The notes under the pieces were generated by a model. That model was given only the letters and a program-made list of their open reading frames with translations. It did no database searches and had not been told where the DNA came from. Shown one piece after another: positions 36,036 through 49,262 of a stretch of 64,000 nucleotides of DNA. The position numbers and the translations under genes were made by a program. Numbering within the stretch: the first letter of the stretch is position 1; every line of letters starts with the position of its first letter. Source of the stretch: Atrina japonica (taxonomy: Eukaryota; Mollusca; Bivalvia; Pterioida; Pinnidae); contig BROG01000555.1 of the NCBI GenBank assembly GCA_030159075.1, positions 319,501 to 383,500 of the forward strand, read 5' to 3'.

Positions 36036-36690
36036 ATAACTCCTGATTGTACCAGTATAGAGATAAAACAATAACCTGGGAGATAACTCCTGATCGTACC
36101 AGTATAGAGATTAAACAATTACATGGGAGATAACTCCTGATAGTACAAGTATAGAGATTAAACAATAACATGGGAGATAACTCCTGATGGTATCAGTATA
36201 GAGATTTAACAATAACATGGGAGATAACTCCTGATGGTACCAGTATAGAGAGTAAACAATAACATGGGAGATAACTCCTAATGGTACCAGTATAGAGATT
36301 AAACAATAACATGGGAGATAACTCCTGATGGTACCGATACAAACGATTAGACAATAAGATGGGAAATAACTCCTGATCACAAACGGTAAAGACGATTGAA
36401 CAAGAACATGGGAGATATCACGTGGTCACAGTCGGTATAGACAATAAAAACCACAACACGAGAGAAAACATCTTGCCACAATCAGTATGGAAAAATAAAC
36501 AATAACATGGGAGGTAATTTCTTATCACAACCGGCATAGACGATTAAACCATAGAATGGGAGATAACTCACGATTACAATCGTAAAGACGATTAAACAAT
36601 AACATGGGAGATAATTCTTGGTAACAATCGATATAGGCGAATGAATCAACAATGATATGGATAACATTTGATCACAGTCGGTATAGGCGA
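36036..36690. repeat. 47 bp minisatellite, about 13 copies
   Basis: The unit is CATGGGAGATAACTCCTGAT then GGTACCAGTATAGAGATTAA and ACAATAA. It is well conserved to about 36350 and degenerates after that (GGTATAGACGATTAAAC variants). Confidence 0.93.
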
Positions 36691-39429
36691 TTCAACTATA
36701 TCTTTCGAATAGTTAAAACATTGTAACTGTGAATACAGGTTCATTTTACTATCAAATGTAATCTACATGTTGACTTACAACGCAGATCCTTCGTAATGAT
36801 GTGACAAGAAGTTATCTTGGTAAATAAAAAATATCCCGGTATCATAATATTTGAGAATTTACTCAAGTCTGAGAATATTCTCAACTTGGCTTGCTCAGCC
36901 AATCAGATTTCAGCATTTGCCAAAGTTGAGTAAAATATTTCTTAAGTTTTATGGTGCCAGGTCCTGGTATATAGGTATAATAGATTAAAACACTATATCT
37001 GAAGTAGATAACTTCACATCTTAATGTCACATAATATTAAAGTGGTTTATTTGATCTTATCTGTTTATATACGTATACATGTTGTAAATTTGAGATACAA
37101 TCCAATTTCTAAGTAAAAGATGTTTATTGTTTTTATCAATTTGACACATTTTTATCGAATTATTGTAGAGGTTAATTGGCGTTACCAAAGGAAATTGACC
37201 CTCTTCTATTTGAGAACCTTGTGCATTCTGAGATTTGATTAAACCCACTGAAATAGAAGTACATTGTAGTATTATTGTTTTATTTTTTGTTACATGTTAA
37301 TCGAGAATGCTGGAAATGTAACATGGATGGTATCTGAATATTCAAAGATATAGACAGGCGTGTGTAGAGAGTCATACTAGAGAGTATTGGACACACTCAG
37401 ACATTTACAAAATTCACAAGTGGGACAAGGTGTCACGGATAGTAATAAATGTTCCCTGCCCAACTGTACTGAACATCATGAGTCTGAAAGTCAACTAATG
37501 TGTTATTTAAGTTTACATGTGAGGACTATGAAAAAAATGACTTCGTAGTCAAAGAAACATAGAACGTAAGAGATAGGAAACAAGAGGTCCAACAGTCCGA
37601 TCATCTTAGTGATGTCAGTTTAATGTAACATTTTCCGAGACTGTATATCATATCTGTGTCACTATATTGGCCTTAACCTGACCTTAAACCTGTCCTCAGA
37701 TTAACTAATTTAACAACACCTGGAAAAGATCTTTTCTTTCCATTCTAACTGCAGGTGTACAAAATGATTTTCTAGACTAAGTTTATTATCATTGCATGGC
37801 TAGACTGGTCACAGTCAAGACCTTGAACATCTGCTCCCACGGTAATTGCATAAATCTGTATAGGGCCTTACACTATTTCTAATAATGTATTCGGTTTTCT
37901 TCTATTTCTCCTAGGTGCTAATCAATTATATCTTTAACAATTTTGCATTCAACTGCAAATGGTCGAAAATGTATATATTAGCAGTCAATTTTGATATATT
38001 TCCTACATTTGTTAAAACAAAAGTACATGCAGAAAGACAAGGATACCCAGAATGTTGATAAGTGGTGCTTTACCATACAATGTCTCTTCATTATTTCAAC
38101 GTAGAATACATGTATTTCTATCATTTGAAAAATGTCATTAATTAGATTGTTATAAAATTACTTCCAATTAGCATGTACGAGGAAGTAGCTTTCAATAGCG
38201 TATTGGACCATTATACTTTTAATTCCTCTCTTTAAATCATAAATTATAATCCATGCCAATAAATGCAAAAATATAGGCATATACGTTAAGCATGAGTTTT
38301 TTAGCCGATTTTCAGCATAAGGGGTTTACACAGCATGATTTGTTATACACACATTATGACACACATGATAGATAATGCCGTGTAAACAGTGTTATGACTG
38401 AATGATTGGAAACACGCATGACTGAAATTGGATATAAATCATGGGGTTTTAACCAAACAGAATAAAGGTGACCAAGGTCATTTATAAATACAACATAAGC
38501 AACAATACCAAAACCACATGGCAAATAAAACAAAAAATGCCAAAAAAAGATTCATTATACTTGACAAAAGTCAAATCCAAAGACTCTGAGAATCATATAA
38601 AGAAGAAGATGCATTGTAGAACATATCCATAGTCCACAATACTTTAAAAAGGATAAAATAAAAGGATGTGTCTTTCCACTTCATGAATGGAGAAACTTTC
38701 CCCAACAAATCTCATAAGATATTTAAATCCATTCTGAAACAGTCTTTAAACATTGTGGGTCTTCAACTGAAAGTTACTTTATTAAAGCATGATGTATCCC
38801 ATGATTCTTACGTCTTTTAATCAATCAGATACCCATTTACTCCTTGGTCTTTTTCTCTTGTTCATTATATGCATTGCACTTATCATAATACATAAAAGAA
38901 CAAATATTTCCCCACCATCCATAGTGAACAGGTGCTTGGCAGAAATGAAGGAAAATATATGGAAGAAGCTGGTCATGATTTAGACACAATACGTAAACAA
39001 GGAAGTCATGTACAACAAAGTTATACAAGTTTTAATCATACGTAATCGGTAAGACCCTGAATACCCCTTCAATATGGTAATTAGCAAATCTTTCTGTTAC
39101 TTAAGTTACAAGCGTACATAATGCGTCTTACAGTACACAAACATGGTAAACCTCAAACTTCGAAAGGCAATGGATTCGGTTTGTCTTCTCTTAGGAATCG
39201 ACAAAAGACCACATATATATATATATTCCTAATTAAGAGGTGCAGCGTGTAAAAGACCTGAAATATGTAAGACGTTTTATTGCGAGTTCCTTATTTAAAC
39301 TATAAAAAAAAAACATGTAGAATGTCCAAAATTAAGCTCGCTTCACATTGTCTATATCTATATAGTAATATTCAGCTCATCAGATTATAAAATACATTGC
39401 TGTATGCAAATATAAAAAATGCCTTTTTT
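36691..39429. other. Intergenic sequence, no supported gene
   Basis: No coding exon, RNA gene or array recognised. The short open frames here lack splice context and family resemblance. A stretch near 37580 (AACAAGAGGTCCAACAGTCC) resembles the start of a common mollusc interspersed repeat, low confidence. Confidence 0.5.
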
Positions 39430-39665
39430 GTTTTATTTGTTTGTTGTTTTACATTCCGGCATGCCTTCTTCACTTATATTGAGATGTCACTAGTTTAGGT
39501 AAAGTGCCACAAATTTTAACCTGTTCTATGGACTGACGCCGATACAAAGAGGATTATTTTATGTGTCAGGCCTGTCGTGACTCTAGACCTCGGTTTTAGT
39601 TCTCATATGAAAGACCTGTGAATTTTACTACCATTTTGAAACAGTCTTTGGCATGATCAGGTATA
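39430..39665 (-). mobile_element. SINE, inverted relative of the one at 6150
   Basis: Plus strand blocks TTTTACATTCCGGCATG, GAGATGTCACTAGTTTAGGT, AAGTGCCACA and CTATGGACTGA match the copy at 50080 and the reverse complement of the body at 6150. The promoter end is poorly preserved. Confidence 0.6.
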
Positions 39666-39687
39666 AAACATCTTAGATATCAAGGTA

Positions 39688-39930
39688 TCAATATTTAGAA
39701 TGTCCAGGATATAGATACAAATCTGGTAAAATGGGACAAACACGGATCTTTGGAAACCAAGAGGTGGGATCAGGTTGCCATGGAGGAGTAAGCATTACCT
39801 GTCGACCGATCACACCTGCCGTGAGTTCATAGTCAAGTCCAAATGAAATACGTGAGGAACGAATCCTCGTCACAACTGGTACAGACAACCGCCAACGAAA
39901 AGGTAACTCAACATTTCACCTAGTGAAAGA
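39688..39930 (-). mobile_element. Penelope-like element 3' tail, inverted
   Basis: The reverse complement carries TGTACCAGTTGTGACGAGGA, CGTATTTCATTTGGACTTGA, GGTGTGATCGGTCGACAGG and TGATCCCACCTCTTGGTTTC, in the same order as 34830-34970. No RT coding part is kept. Confidence 0.7.
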
Positions 39931-40744
39931 GAGTTACAGCTTGCGAGTCGAACACTCTACCGCTAGAACACCACGAACTTGTTTGACCTTACAGACGACA
40001 GGCATTACTAACAATTAATTCAATAAATCTCTCTAGGATTTTCTTTCTACAAACCAGGAAAGGAAACGAAGACATACTATTTATCAAGCACACATAACAG
40101 ATTTACGTAATTGTTTTACTTGTTAACGTTCATAAAAATTTTAATTAGTCGTCGTTACCCTTATTTACTTTCCTGTCTGTTAGCATCACACACTTTTAAT
40201 TAGTGCACTCGGCAGGAAGTAATAATACGGTGTTTTAATGATTTTCGTCAGTAGAATTATTCTTACCAATTACATAACATCAATGAGTGTGGAATGATTC
40301 ATTTTAAATGTCAACTGTCGTCATTAAAAGGCTGTAAGAACAGACCAGGCTTTAGAATCATTCATATTTTATATGACTTTAACTTTCGATTATATTGTCT
40401 AGACATAGATAGTTTGCTATGAAAATTTACGGGTTGTTTTTAGAAGTCATATATTTCACTAGAAACAAGTACTTGGATTCGGTTTAATACTTAAATTACA
40501 CATTGCATAATACTTTCCAGATATAATTGACTCGACAAATAAGAAGACAATTCACATCTTTCTTTACCTTGTGCCCTATATCTTTGTTATTTTTTAACTA
40601 CTGAGTTTTAACTTGATTAACCATACATATAATGAAAACGATATTATAAGAATTTTACTAATGAATGACTCTGAAAATGCCTTTGACACTGTATCCCTTA
40701 TTCATATGAAGCAGAGTTCATTTAGAAACAGCTGAATCAAAAGA

Positions 40745-41425
40745 AGATAAAGCTAGCGGTGTCCTTTAATTTGACAAATAAATATATCGACGACGCATTG
40801 TCGATTAATAATTACAATTGCCATACATATGGCAATGCGATATATTCCAGCGAACTAAAAATTAAAGGTACAACAATCTCAAGCACACACGCCTCATACT
40901 TTTTACTTCCAGACGGAAAATTAATAACTAAGCTATACAACATTTAAGTAGTAATATCATACAGTCACCCGCATATGGAGTTTATATTTCACAAATGATC
41001 CAGTATGCCAGACGTGTTCAACATATGAATATTTCATATACAGATGTAAACTTCTCACTGGTAAATAATTATTGACACAGGGATATCAAAAACCGCGTTT
41101 GATGTCAACGTTCCGCAAAATTTTTGGTCGGTATAATAATCTTGTTTGCGATTACTCTGTTTTACTAAGTGAAATATTGAATTGCCTTTTCGTTAGCTGT
41201 TCTTAAGCCGTCTGTACCAATTGTGACGATTATTCGGTCCTCGCGTATTTCATTCGATTTAACTGTGAAATCACGGTGGTTCACAGGAGATCCTTATTCC
41301 TCCATGATACCTGGTCCTTCCTCTTGATTTCCAGAGGTCCGTGTTTATTCATTTTTACTAGATTGGTATCTGTATCCTGGACATCCTAAATATTTATGCA
41401 TTGGTATCTGAGAATTTTCTTATAT
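40745..41425 (+). pseudogene. Penelope-like RT fragment with YIDD box, and 3' tail
   Basis: An open stretch at 40759-40947 reads SFNLTNKYIDDALSINNYNC, then HTYGNAIYSSELKIKGTT, SSTHASY and GKLITKLY. These are the catalytic YxDD region and the following conserved block of the family. After that the frame breaks; sequence to 41425 aligns with 34560-35030 (AAATGATCC, AACTTCTCACTGGTAAAT, CCTTATTCCTCCATGATACC). A dead copy, about 1.1 kb upstream of the guanylate cyclase start codon. Confidence 0.75.
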
Positions 41426-41429
41426 TTGT

Positions 41430-41432
<3 letters not shown>

Positions 41433-41513
<81 letters not shown>
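41433..41513. repeat. (CT)n microsatellite
   Basis: About 40 CT units directly after the retroelement tail. Polypyrimidine on the + strand. Confidence 0.98.
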
Positions 41514-41516
<3 letters not shown>

Positions 41517-42592
41517 GTTGTAAGTAGATGTGAAATCGCTGATTCATTGATTAATAAATCAATATGCATTTTCTGAAATTGGTTTTCATTTAGAACGGTT
41601 TTTTCAAATAACAAGATAGATGCTTTACATCTGGGCTTCTGATTAATGTATATTTAATGTTTCTACAGTCTCTGCTTGAAACATATATCAGAGCTTTAAA
41701 CCTGTTTAACGTCATGCTAAATATGCACTTTACTTCGAAACTGGTAAGTGACGTCATATTTCATCAAATAGAATTTGATAAACACTGTGTCGTGGAGGGA
41801 ACTTTTACATGAGTATTCTATGCACCATTTTATACGAAGACCGTCGAGTGCAAGTCGAAAAGGTGCTTACGGTTTGCTTGTATTGGTATAGTATGTGAAT
41901 ATGCAATGCAGCTTTGTTCCGCATTTTTTCGTGTTCAAAGATATTTTCCATTTTATTAAAGTGGTTAGTTGATTTGAAAATGGTACGGGAAAATGATGTC
42001 GACAGGTTACATAACTTAAATATTTGATCTACACACTGATTCTGACAATATTCTTATCAAATACAAAGGTCATTTGATAAAAGCTGATACAGTGGTTAAG
42101 AACATCCACAAGTTATATAATTCAGCTTTGGATGAAATTACACATTTGATAAGAGAAAGATAAAGTATACTGCAGTTTTCAATTTAACATCCGAATAATG
42201 TATTTTGTCTAGTGTCAGGTTGTGATTTTATATATCATATTACGGAGAATTATCATTAGTGCTTTTAAAATCATGATTTTACCACGAATGTTACCCAACC
42301 TTACATCAATGATATTGTGAAGTATGGAAATCATTAGAGCAAAATGGATTATCGACATAAATGGTAACGGATAAAAGACATCATATTTACCCAAATTTAG
42401 AAAATGTAATAGCATCTATGACAGCATATATTCATTATCAGCTCCTGTGAACTTCAATCAATATCGACAACGCGTGTCAAGTATTATCTTAATCTAGCGT
42501 AAACATTTCTTGGACGGACTATGATACAATAATTACCCTGGATATTTTACAGCAAGTTATTTTGTATACCTCTTTACAACAGTTATCGTCAA
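41514..42592. other. Upstream flank of the guanylate cyclase gene
   Basis: No upstream coding exon recognised. An acceptor-like GATATTTTACAG ends at 42552, so a 5' untranslated exon may be spliced here. The in-frame TAA at 42530-42532 precedes the proposed start codon. No promoter can be called. Confidence 0.4.
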
Positions 42593-43271
42593 ATGAAAAG
42601 GAAGGGGAAAATAAAAATGTCTGATTCGGTTGCTCCAGTGAAGGAAAACAGTACGATTCAGACTATCAGGTGTGATTCAGATCTATCAACCAGAAATGGA
42701 CAAAGGATTCAGCTATCAAAAATTGTCATTTTATCTATGCTACCCGTATTGATTTTAACCGTAGAAACGTGCATTAATGTTTATAATGGAAATTGTGATT
42801 TAGAAATAAAAAGCAAAATTAAGACAGATGTCCAATTTAGCATTGAGACCGGCACATTGGTACATAATTCTCAGATTGAACGAGGAACAGCCGCACTATA
42901 TGTCAGTTCAAAAGGCGACTCTTATGTATACAACACTTTGAGGCAACGCTATAAAAATACGGATAATGCACTGAAATCAATGAGTAAATGGATTTCTTTT
43001 CCAACACCAAAATATTTTAAATCTAAAGAAAGCTTCATTGCAAATTTGGAAAACTTTAGAAATACATTAAATCCAATCAATTGTACTGTTTCTGATGTTA
43101 TAAGGTTTTACACGGATAATAACGCAATTTTGATCAACTGGATAGTACAGGACATCAAATACTCTAAGACCAACACAAATTGGCGGACTTTAGTTGCGTA
43201 TCACATGTTGATTATGAGCAAAGAACAGACAGGAATAGAGCGCGCTCTTGGGAGTACTTTTTATTCCAAAG
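42593..43271 (+). CDS. NIT-domain receptor guanylate cyclase, exon 1 (residues 1-227)
   Basis: First coding exon, from the first ATG after an in-frame stop at 42530 to donor GTACGT at 43272 (phase 1). A second Met at residue 9 could also start. Residues 41-63 are apolar (KIVILSMLPVLILTV), a membrane anchor. The rest begins a NIT (nitrate/nitrite-sensing-like) domain. QIERGTAALYVSS (94-106) matches the ERG..Y.S signature of NIT helix 1, and SKEQTGIERALGSTFYSKG (209-227) the later KE..G.ERA..G signature. N-glycosylation motifs fit an outside location. NIT-guanylate cyclases are known from annelids (reported as nitric-oxide dependent in Platynereis) and other invertebrates. Here the ligand is inferred, not shown. 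Confidence 0.9.
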
Positions 43272-44355
43272 GTACGTAATTTTTTTTTTAAAAATAGTTC
43301 CGACAGAGAAAATGTAGTTTTAAGTAATAAATTTTATTTTAGCGTGTCATAATAACTTGTGTTGAATAAAATAGGTTTATCTACGATGGCTGATTTGTAC
43401 CAAATATATGTATAATAAGAAAACTTGTAAGAAAATTATAAGAAACTTGTATAATAAGAAAATTATCAAACATATTATTATATTTAAGTTTCTTGTAGAA
43501 TCACAATAGATAGGATGAAATATAGTACGTAACAATTTCAAATACAAAATATATTTCATTCTATATCATTGTTTCAGTGGTTTAACACACACCTGGTACG
43601 AGAACGCGCTTATAAAAGCTTTTTATTGCCTCATAATGTTTCGTATTACTTCAAGCAATATACGATTTGCTGTTAATATCATATTTACACTGACGCGTTT
43701 AATGCGCTCAACGTGCTACAAAAATATAATCGTATGGTCTTGTAGTGTACGTGTAATTCCATTTCCGTTCAAAATTAATTATGTGAAAAACATATTTATA
43801 AACTCGTAAATATGTGATGTAAAAATATCAGGTACAATCTAATACTTCTTTTTTTCAATTAGTGGAACTCTTTATGTTAAAGGCGCTTTTAGTAGTGTCT
43901 CAGGAACAACGTGAAAACAACGTGAACTTAAACATGGCGGCAAATACATATTACAGTCAAATAAAAAAATCAAATCAAATATATATTTATAGTCGATGTA
44001 TATAATATACAGAAATATAAAATCATAAGCTTTAAAAGCTTTTAAAATCGACATACAAAGTGCAGGTATAACAAATGACATCAGACACAAATGCAGAAAT
44101 AAAAACACGAGTTTCATCTTATTTACATGGCAAGCGAAGATAATTAGTAAAGCTAAGATTAATAAGTAAAATCAGCGTGAAGAGAATAATTGCAGATAAT
44201 TAATATAAATAAGCAAAGTTAAAACTACTAAAATAAAAGAAGGAGTAGTTAGCAGTAGGTACATATATTAGTTTTAGTTAAGCAAAAGAATTTTGTCTGT
44301 ATTTAGACGTGATACAATATGAAAGCACTGGTAGGATTCAAATGTACATTTTGAC

Positions 44356-44550
44356 TATTATAAACATAATACCAAAGTTATAATGCTCAAGACGATACCG
44401 TTTCTGTCAATTAGACTTCATCAGTTGAGCTCCAATTTGAAAAGTATGTGTTTTTTTCTAAAGATAAAGTGGTGTCATACAGGGCCAAATAATATATCTA
44501 AAAGTATAGCCGAAATCCGTCTAAGAGTAACCACTGTAAAAAAAAAATGA
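44356..44550 (+). repeat. Dispersed repeat R2, full copy
   Basis: Nearly the same as 54003-54192 over 190 bp. Core ATAATACCAAAGTTATAATG, GCTCAAGACGAT, GTTTCTGTCAATTAGACTTC, AAGTATAGCCGAAATCCGTC and AACCACTGTAAAA. It has one inserted CC in GACGATACCG. Lies in intron 1 of the cyclase. Confidence 0.85.
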
Positions 44551-44739
44551 CTATCTTAGACTAATGAAATCTGTAAAAATAATCTGTACCTGGAGTCTAT
44601 GTGTCTTAAATTAAATTTCAAGTCAAAATCAAAAATCATGTATTGATTGCATCGTAAAATATAGTAGTATGAATATAACACACACTCTGCATTAAAAACT
44701 ACGCAAACAAGCATAAGCAAGTAACAAAGCAAAAAACAT

Positions 44740-47230
44740 GTGTTTTGAGGTCCCCCTTCTAACTTATCAATATATCCCTGAAACTGGTTTAGAGTAGCAG
44801 ACTACCTTATGGCATTTGGCATGTTATTCCACAACATAAAAGAGGAGTACCTTATCGAAGGTAAACCATACCTTGTTTTTCTCATCCTTTGAACATCAGC
44901 AATTGTTTCTATATCTAAAAGAATAAGAATTTAGCTTTTAAACGAGTCATGCCATGTAAATGCACTGTTGTCTATTTATTTAATATTTTAAACACATCAA
45001 TGGCTAAAAATCTTAAGTTTTAGAAATGGTAATTTAGATTTTTCGAGTAGCTGGTCATATAAGCTGTTTTCGTCATCATATATAAATCCCAGAACTCTTT
45101 CGTCGATCTTTTCAAATTTATCACGAAAATGTCAAACCAATGAGCAATTATTAAAATTTGATAGAATAAAAGAATAATATATGGTAAGTTTGCATAGGTG
45201 TTTACAAATTCTTTCTAAGGCTGTTGAGATGCCTTTCTACAGATATTTGATATATGAATATTAAAATTTAGTGTAAAATCAAAAGTGACACCAAAGAGTT
45301 TAACTTCATCCTCACATTCAGTTTTGTTTCAATTTAAATCATAACTGATATTCTTGTGGTAAGTTTTCTTTCCTATAGATATGGCTTGGGATTTGTCAGG
45401 GGTAGATTGCACGAGGTTGTGTGTAAACCAATTAATTAAAATAGAGCTTTCAGACTCCAAAGTACTGATGACATCATCAAGACTTTTGCTGTCATATAAA
45501 ATGGTATTGTCGTCAACATAATTATAAAGACTACTTTTTGTAATAAAACTAAAAATATCATTAATAAATATATTGAATAAAAATGGGTCCAAAATCGAGC
45601 GCTGTGGTACTCTTTTATATATATATTTTTTAGAAAGTGCTGTAAAAAGGTCCAATTTCGAGAACATTGTTTCCTGTTGCTAAGGTTACTTCGCATGCGT
45701 TCCAGAGCTTCATTTATTTGATAAGTTATACTGTTTTAATTTAATTCAAAAGAAGATCATGAGGTTAACAATCAAACGCTTTAGACAAGTCCATTAATAT
45801 GGCAGCTATGTAATCAGTTTAATCCAAGCATTTTCGCCAGTCTTCTGTAATTCTGAGGAGTGTGTCTTGACAGCTGTAGACATTAAAACGAAAAAATCAA
45901 CTAATTGAATATCTGTGGCCCTATTAAAGAACTTGGATACGGTAGGCAAGACACTTACTGGTCTGTAATTTCCTTTGCTCAGAGTGCTGTTCTGAAACTA
46001 CTTGAACTATTTCTAAGTCGTCTGGAAAAAATAGAAGATTCTAAAGTCTTATTCATAAAATTTGTAATTGGTATTTTACTAAATTGTTAGCAATTTTCAA
46101 AATTTACCTGTTGCCTTTATACACTTAATTTATTTAACTGCTTTCAACAAATGCTTCAGAAATTGGCTTAACATTTAGCTCAATATTTTTGTCATCAATA
46201 GACATTCTTTGGATTTCATCAATACTTGGATGTTGCTCGTTTATTTCGATACATTCCTTGTCAATATATTTAGCAACATTAGTGAAAACAAATCATTGAA
46301 AATTTTGCAAATATATTGTTGGTTCGTGAGAATATTTGGTCATTTTTAAACTGTCTTCCTACGAAAAGGATTTATAAATCTTTATTTTTTGGCCCTCCAA
46401 CACATCTTTTAATAAAATAGTTTTCTTTATAAATTCTTTATTAATTTTAGTTATAAGATTTCTCTGGATGCTATATTGCTCCCAAAAGTTTGAATCTTTT
46501 AGTCTTTTAAATTTATTATGGGACATTCTTTTTTTGTAGACATCTTTCCTTAATTTACTATTCATAAATGGTGCTGGCTTATTTACCAATCTACTCTCTT
46601 TCAGAAGAACATGTTTATTATAGATTTTAATAAAAGTTAAAATACTTATATCATTGATTCACATCTAGATCCCCACTGGTAATACTCTGAAAGTCTGCTT
46701 TTTTCAAGATCTCCAATGAAATTTTGACTATTAAATTTTTGTAACTTTCATAATACCTGTTCACCCTTGAATTGTGTGGAAGTTCATTTTTTAATTGTAC
46801 CGCTCTAAGGTTATGTACATCACTAATTCCATAATTCCACAATCAAAAGTACTAATTTTACCACACAAATCTATAAATCTAGGAGCAGTACGCTTAGTAA
46901 AACATGTAGAGTTTTTTTTATCAAATTTGTAAAATCAAAAATATCATTTAAATTTTTTAGATTTACACTTCTTTCATAATTTAAAAAATCAAAATTTAGA
47001 TCAACAAGTACCATGAAATTATCATAATTGCAGGTTATTTTATCTACTTAAGCATTTTTCAAAATCTTCTGAAAATTCATTTACAGGCATAGATGGGGGT
47101 TTATAAGCTCCTGATATGAACCATTTGAGTTATTTTGAACTATTTCAATACCAATCGATTCAATTTCATCAGATTCTTACTGTTTTGTCCTATCTGCGGC
47201 AATGTCCAATCTGATATACTCCTACACGTC
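44740..47230 (-). pseudogene. Decayed LINE (non-LTR retrotransposon), antisense in cyclase intron 1
   Basis: Minus-strand reading with frameshifts. From about 47230 to 46880 are endonuclease-end remnants (ESDEIESIGIEIVQNNS; NYDNFMVLVDLNFD). At 46842-46651 the linker ISDVHNLRAVQLKNELPHNS. At 46589-46359 KPAPFMNSKLRKDVYKKRMS. At 45667-45329 the RT core, with VPQRSILDPFLFNIFINDIF and YVDD at 45520-45509. At 45330-45250 ECEDEVKLFGVTFDF, and near 44820 LWNNMPNAIR close to the C-terminus. Order and motifs fit a jockey/CR1/L2-type LINE. The usual G in PQG is R and many stops are present, so it is inactive. Confidence 0.8.
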
Positions 47231-47338
47231 CATCTTTCGATGTTCGATCAACTCTCCAGAAAGTAGTTTACAATGCGATTTGTTAGGGTAGATATTGAAG
47301 CCAAAAAAATTCAACATTCTATAATGTTCCCACTTTTT

Positions 47339-47399
47339 GATTTACCAGGGGTTTTACGAAATTCATGTTCCCACTTTTTGGTAAAACCCCTGGTAAATC
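47339..47399. repeat. Perfect 19 bp hairpin with repeated spacer
   Basis: GATTTACCAGGGGTTTTAC at 47339-47357 and its exact reverse complement at 47381-47399, with a 23 nt loop. TGTTCCCACTTTTTG precedes the left arm and recurs in the loop. Confidence 0.9.
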
Positions 47400-47683
47400 A
47401 AACAGTGGGGACTTGATAATTCCAACAAGAAAAACGATGAACTGGTTGACCTGTGTGAGGTTGCCGACGCATTAAATATGTCCAATGCGAGTGTCTGACA
47501 CAATATTTGAAGTCCTTCTCGTCTTACCAAATCTAGCCACTATTGGCAACTTTTGTTCTTCGTGTCATAAGAATGGTCAAAGGGCGGTGATTCTGATATT
47601 GTGGTCATAAAAAGTATTAAAACCTATCTCTCATTGCTTTTGATTTCTGATATGTCAGGTGGGAGATCTAACGTAAACTGCAA

Positions 47684-47993
47684 GGTGATCACACGTGAGT
47701 GACCTCTCATAAGTATGTATTCTTCACTGAACAATTAGGCGATCTTGAAATTCTATCAAATGGTAATGCATTTGTATAATACAGAAATCATCAGTCTGCA
47801 GATTTCATTCGGATAAACTCGTGACCCAATCTTATACAAGGTTATGGCAAAAAAGAAACTTCCGAATACTGTATGTTCACTCTTGTTTATAATGCCAACG
47901 TCTCTTTATCATTCAACAAACGTTCGAAATCGCATAAGTCGCAAGTTCATTGGTAAAATATGATACACCTACGAGGTCACTCACATGTGACCC
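47684..47993. mobile_element. Possible small inverted-repeat element
   Basis: GATCACACGTGAGTGACCTC ends at 47706, and GAGGTCACTCACATGTGACC at 47973-47992 is its imperfect reverse complement (2 differences in about 20). About 310 bp enclosed, no coding signal. Confidence 0.4.
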
Positions 47994-49174
47994 CATAGCG
48001 ATTTTAGTTTGAATTCCTACATGACACACCAGAGAAGGGGAATGATGAGATCGGTTTTTACAAGGTGACGTATGTACGTCACTCTGGTTTAGCTGGAATC
48101 AAAACTAAGATGGCTGACTGCCGAATAAGTACAATTTTCAATATCAGTTTCCTTGAATATAGTGAATACTACAAACTATTTCTTATCGGAGCATGAAAGA
48201 GAACTCCAATCCACTTAAATCTGATACGAAATATACCCGTGTTAAACTACAAATTTTGGGTTGAAAATTGGTGATCTTTGATATGTTTACTTTTATCCAT
48301 ACGCTCAACACAAGAGTCAACGGGAGAATGCAACATTTTCTTTAAATAATAAAGCTTTGCAAAATATAAAAGACAATCATAAGTTTATTAATAATGTTTT
48401 ATGAATAATTGTACAGAAGATAGAATCGTTAAAAGTAGATATACGATTAAGGTATTCCTACGATATCCATTTGTACACACGTGTGTTTGTTATTGTCGAC
48501 CTCAAAGAGTTCCCGCGATTCTGTTCAGACAATTTACTGCTAATTACGGAAATTTATAACAAAATGTGGAAATTATTTTACAACGCAGACTATCAGTGAA
48601 GATTCAATCAATTGCACTTTTCATTTAGATCAGTGTCTCACTGATCAATTTTATGTTATAAATGTTGACACCTGCATGGTAACCAGTTTTGTGTGTAAGA
48701 AAATAATGCATGTGATCAACAGACGATGAACAGAGAATTCCACAAATTGTGTTACACTCACTTCGACAGATCTAACAAACATTACAAAATCAAAACTGTG
48801 TTATTCGTAATCTCGTTTCAGTACTTTCAGTACTTTGATCCATTAGATTCAACAATCATAAAAAGCATATTTATCTAAACATTGTTATTTAGTTTACAGG
48901 CTAAAATACTGGTTATAGCTCTTATCTTGTTATACCTCGTATCTTGTTATAAATTTGTTTGCCAGTTTATTTATAGAGCACTGTAAAATATAATATGCTG
49001 CTAATATCTATGTTTGTTACTTTGCATTTTGTTTACTTAGATACTTGATTTGATACTGATTAAATACCATTATTTATATACCAGGGCATAACTGATACTT
49101 CAGAATTGTTGTTATATTGCTTTAAAATATAAATACATGTATCACATATACCAAATTATTAATCGTTAGGAGGT
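47994..49174. other. Intron sequence, nothing recognised
   Basis: Part of cyclase intron 1. No exon-like or repeat structure seen. Confidence 0.5.
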
Positions 49175-49262
49175 ACGAATCTGGTGAACACAAGGACTTC
49201 TGAAATCCAGAGGCGGGGTCAGGTGTCATTGGGGTATGGCCATCCCCTTTCGACCATTCATA
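49175..49262 (-). mobile_element. Penelope-like element 3' tail fragment, inverted
   Basis: The reverse complement carries GGTCGAAAGGGGATGGCCAT, ACACCTGACCCCGCCTCTGG and TCCTTGTGTTCACCAGATTC, a degenerate version of the family tail. Confidence 0.55.

Noticed and set aside
36111..36667. Minus-strand open frames rich in Cys, Leu and Tyr
   Set aside because: Translation of the 47 bp minisatellite. The frame shifts between units, so no consistent peptide repeat exists.
41420..41614. Minus-strand frame with Arg-Glu repeats
   Set aside because: Translation of the (CT)n microsatellite.
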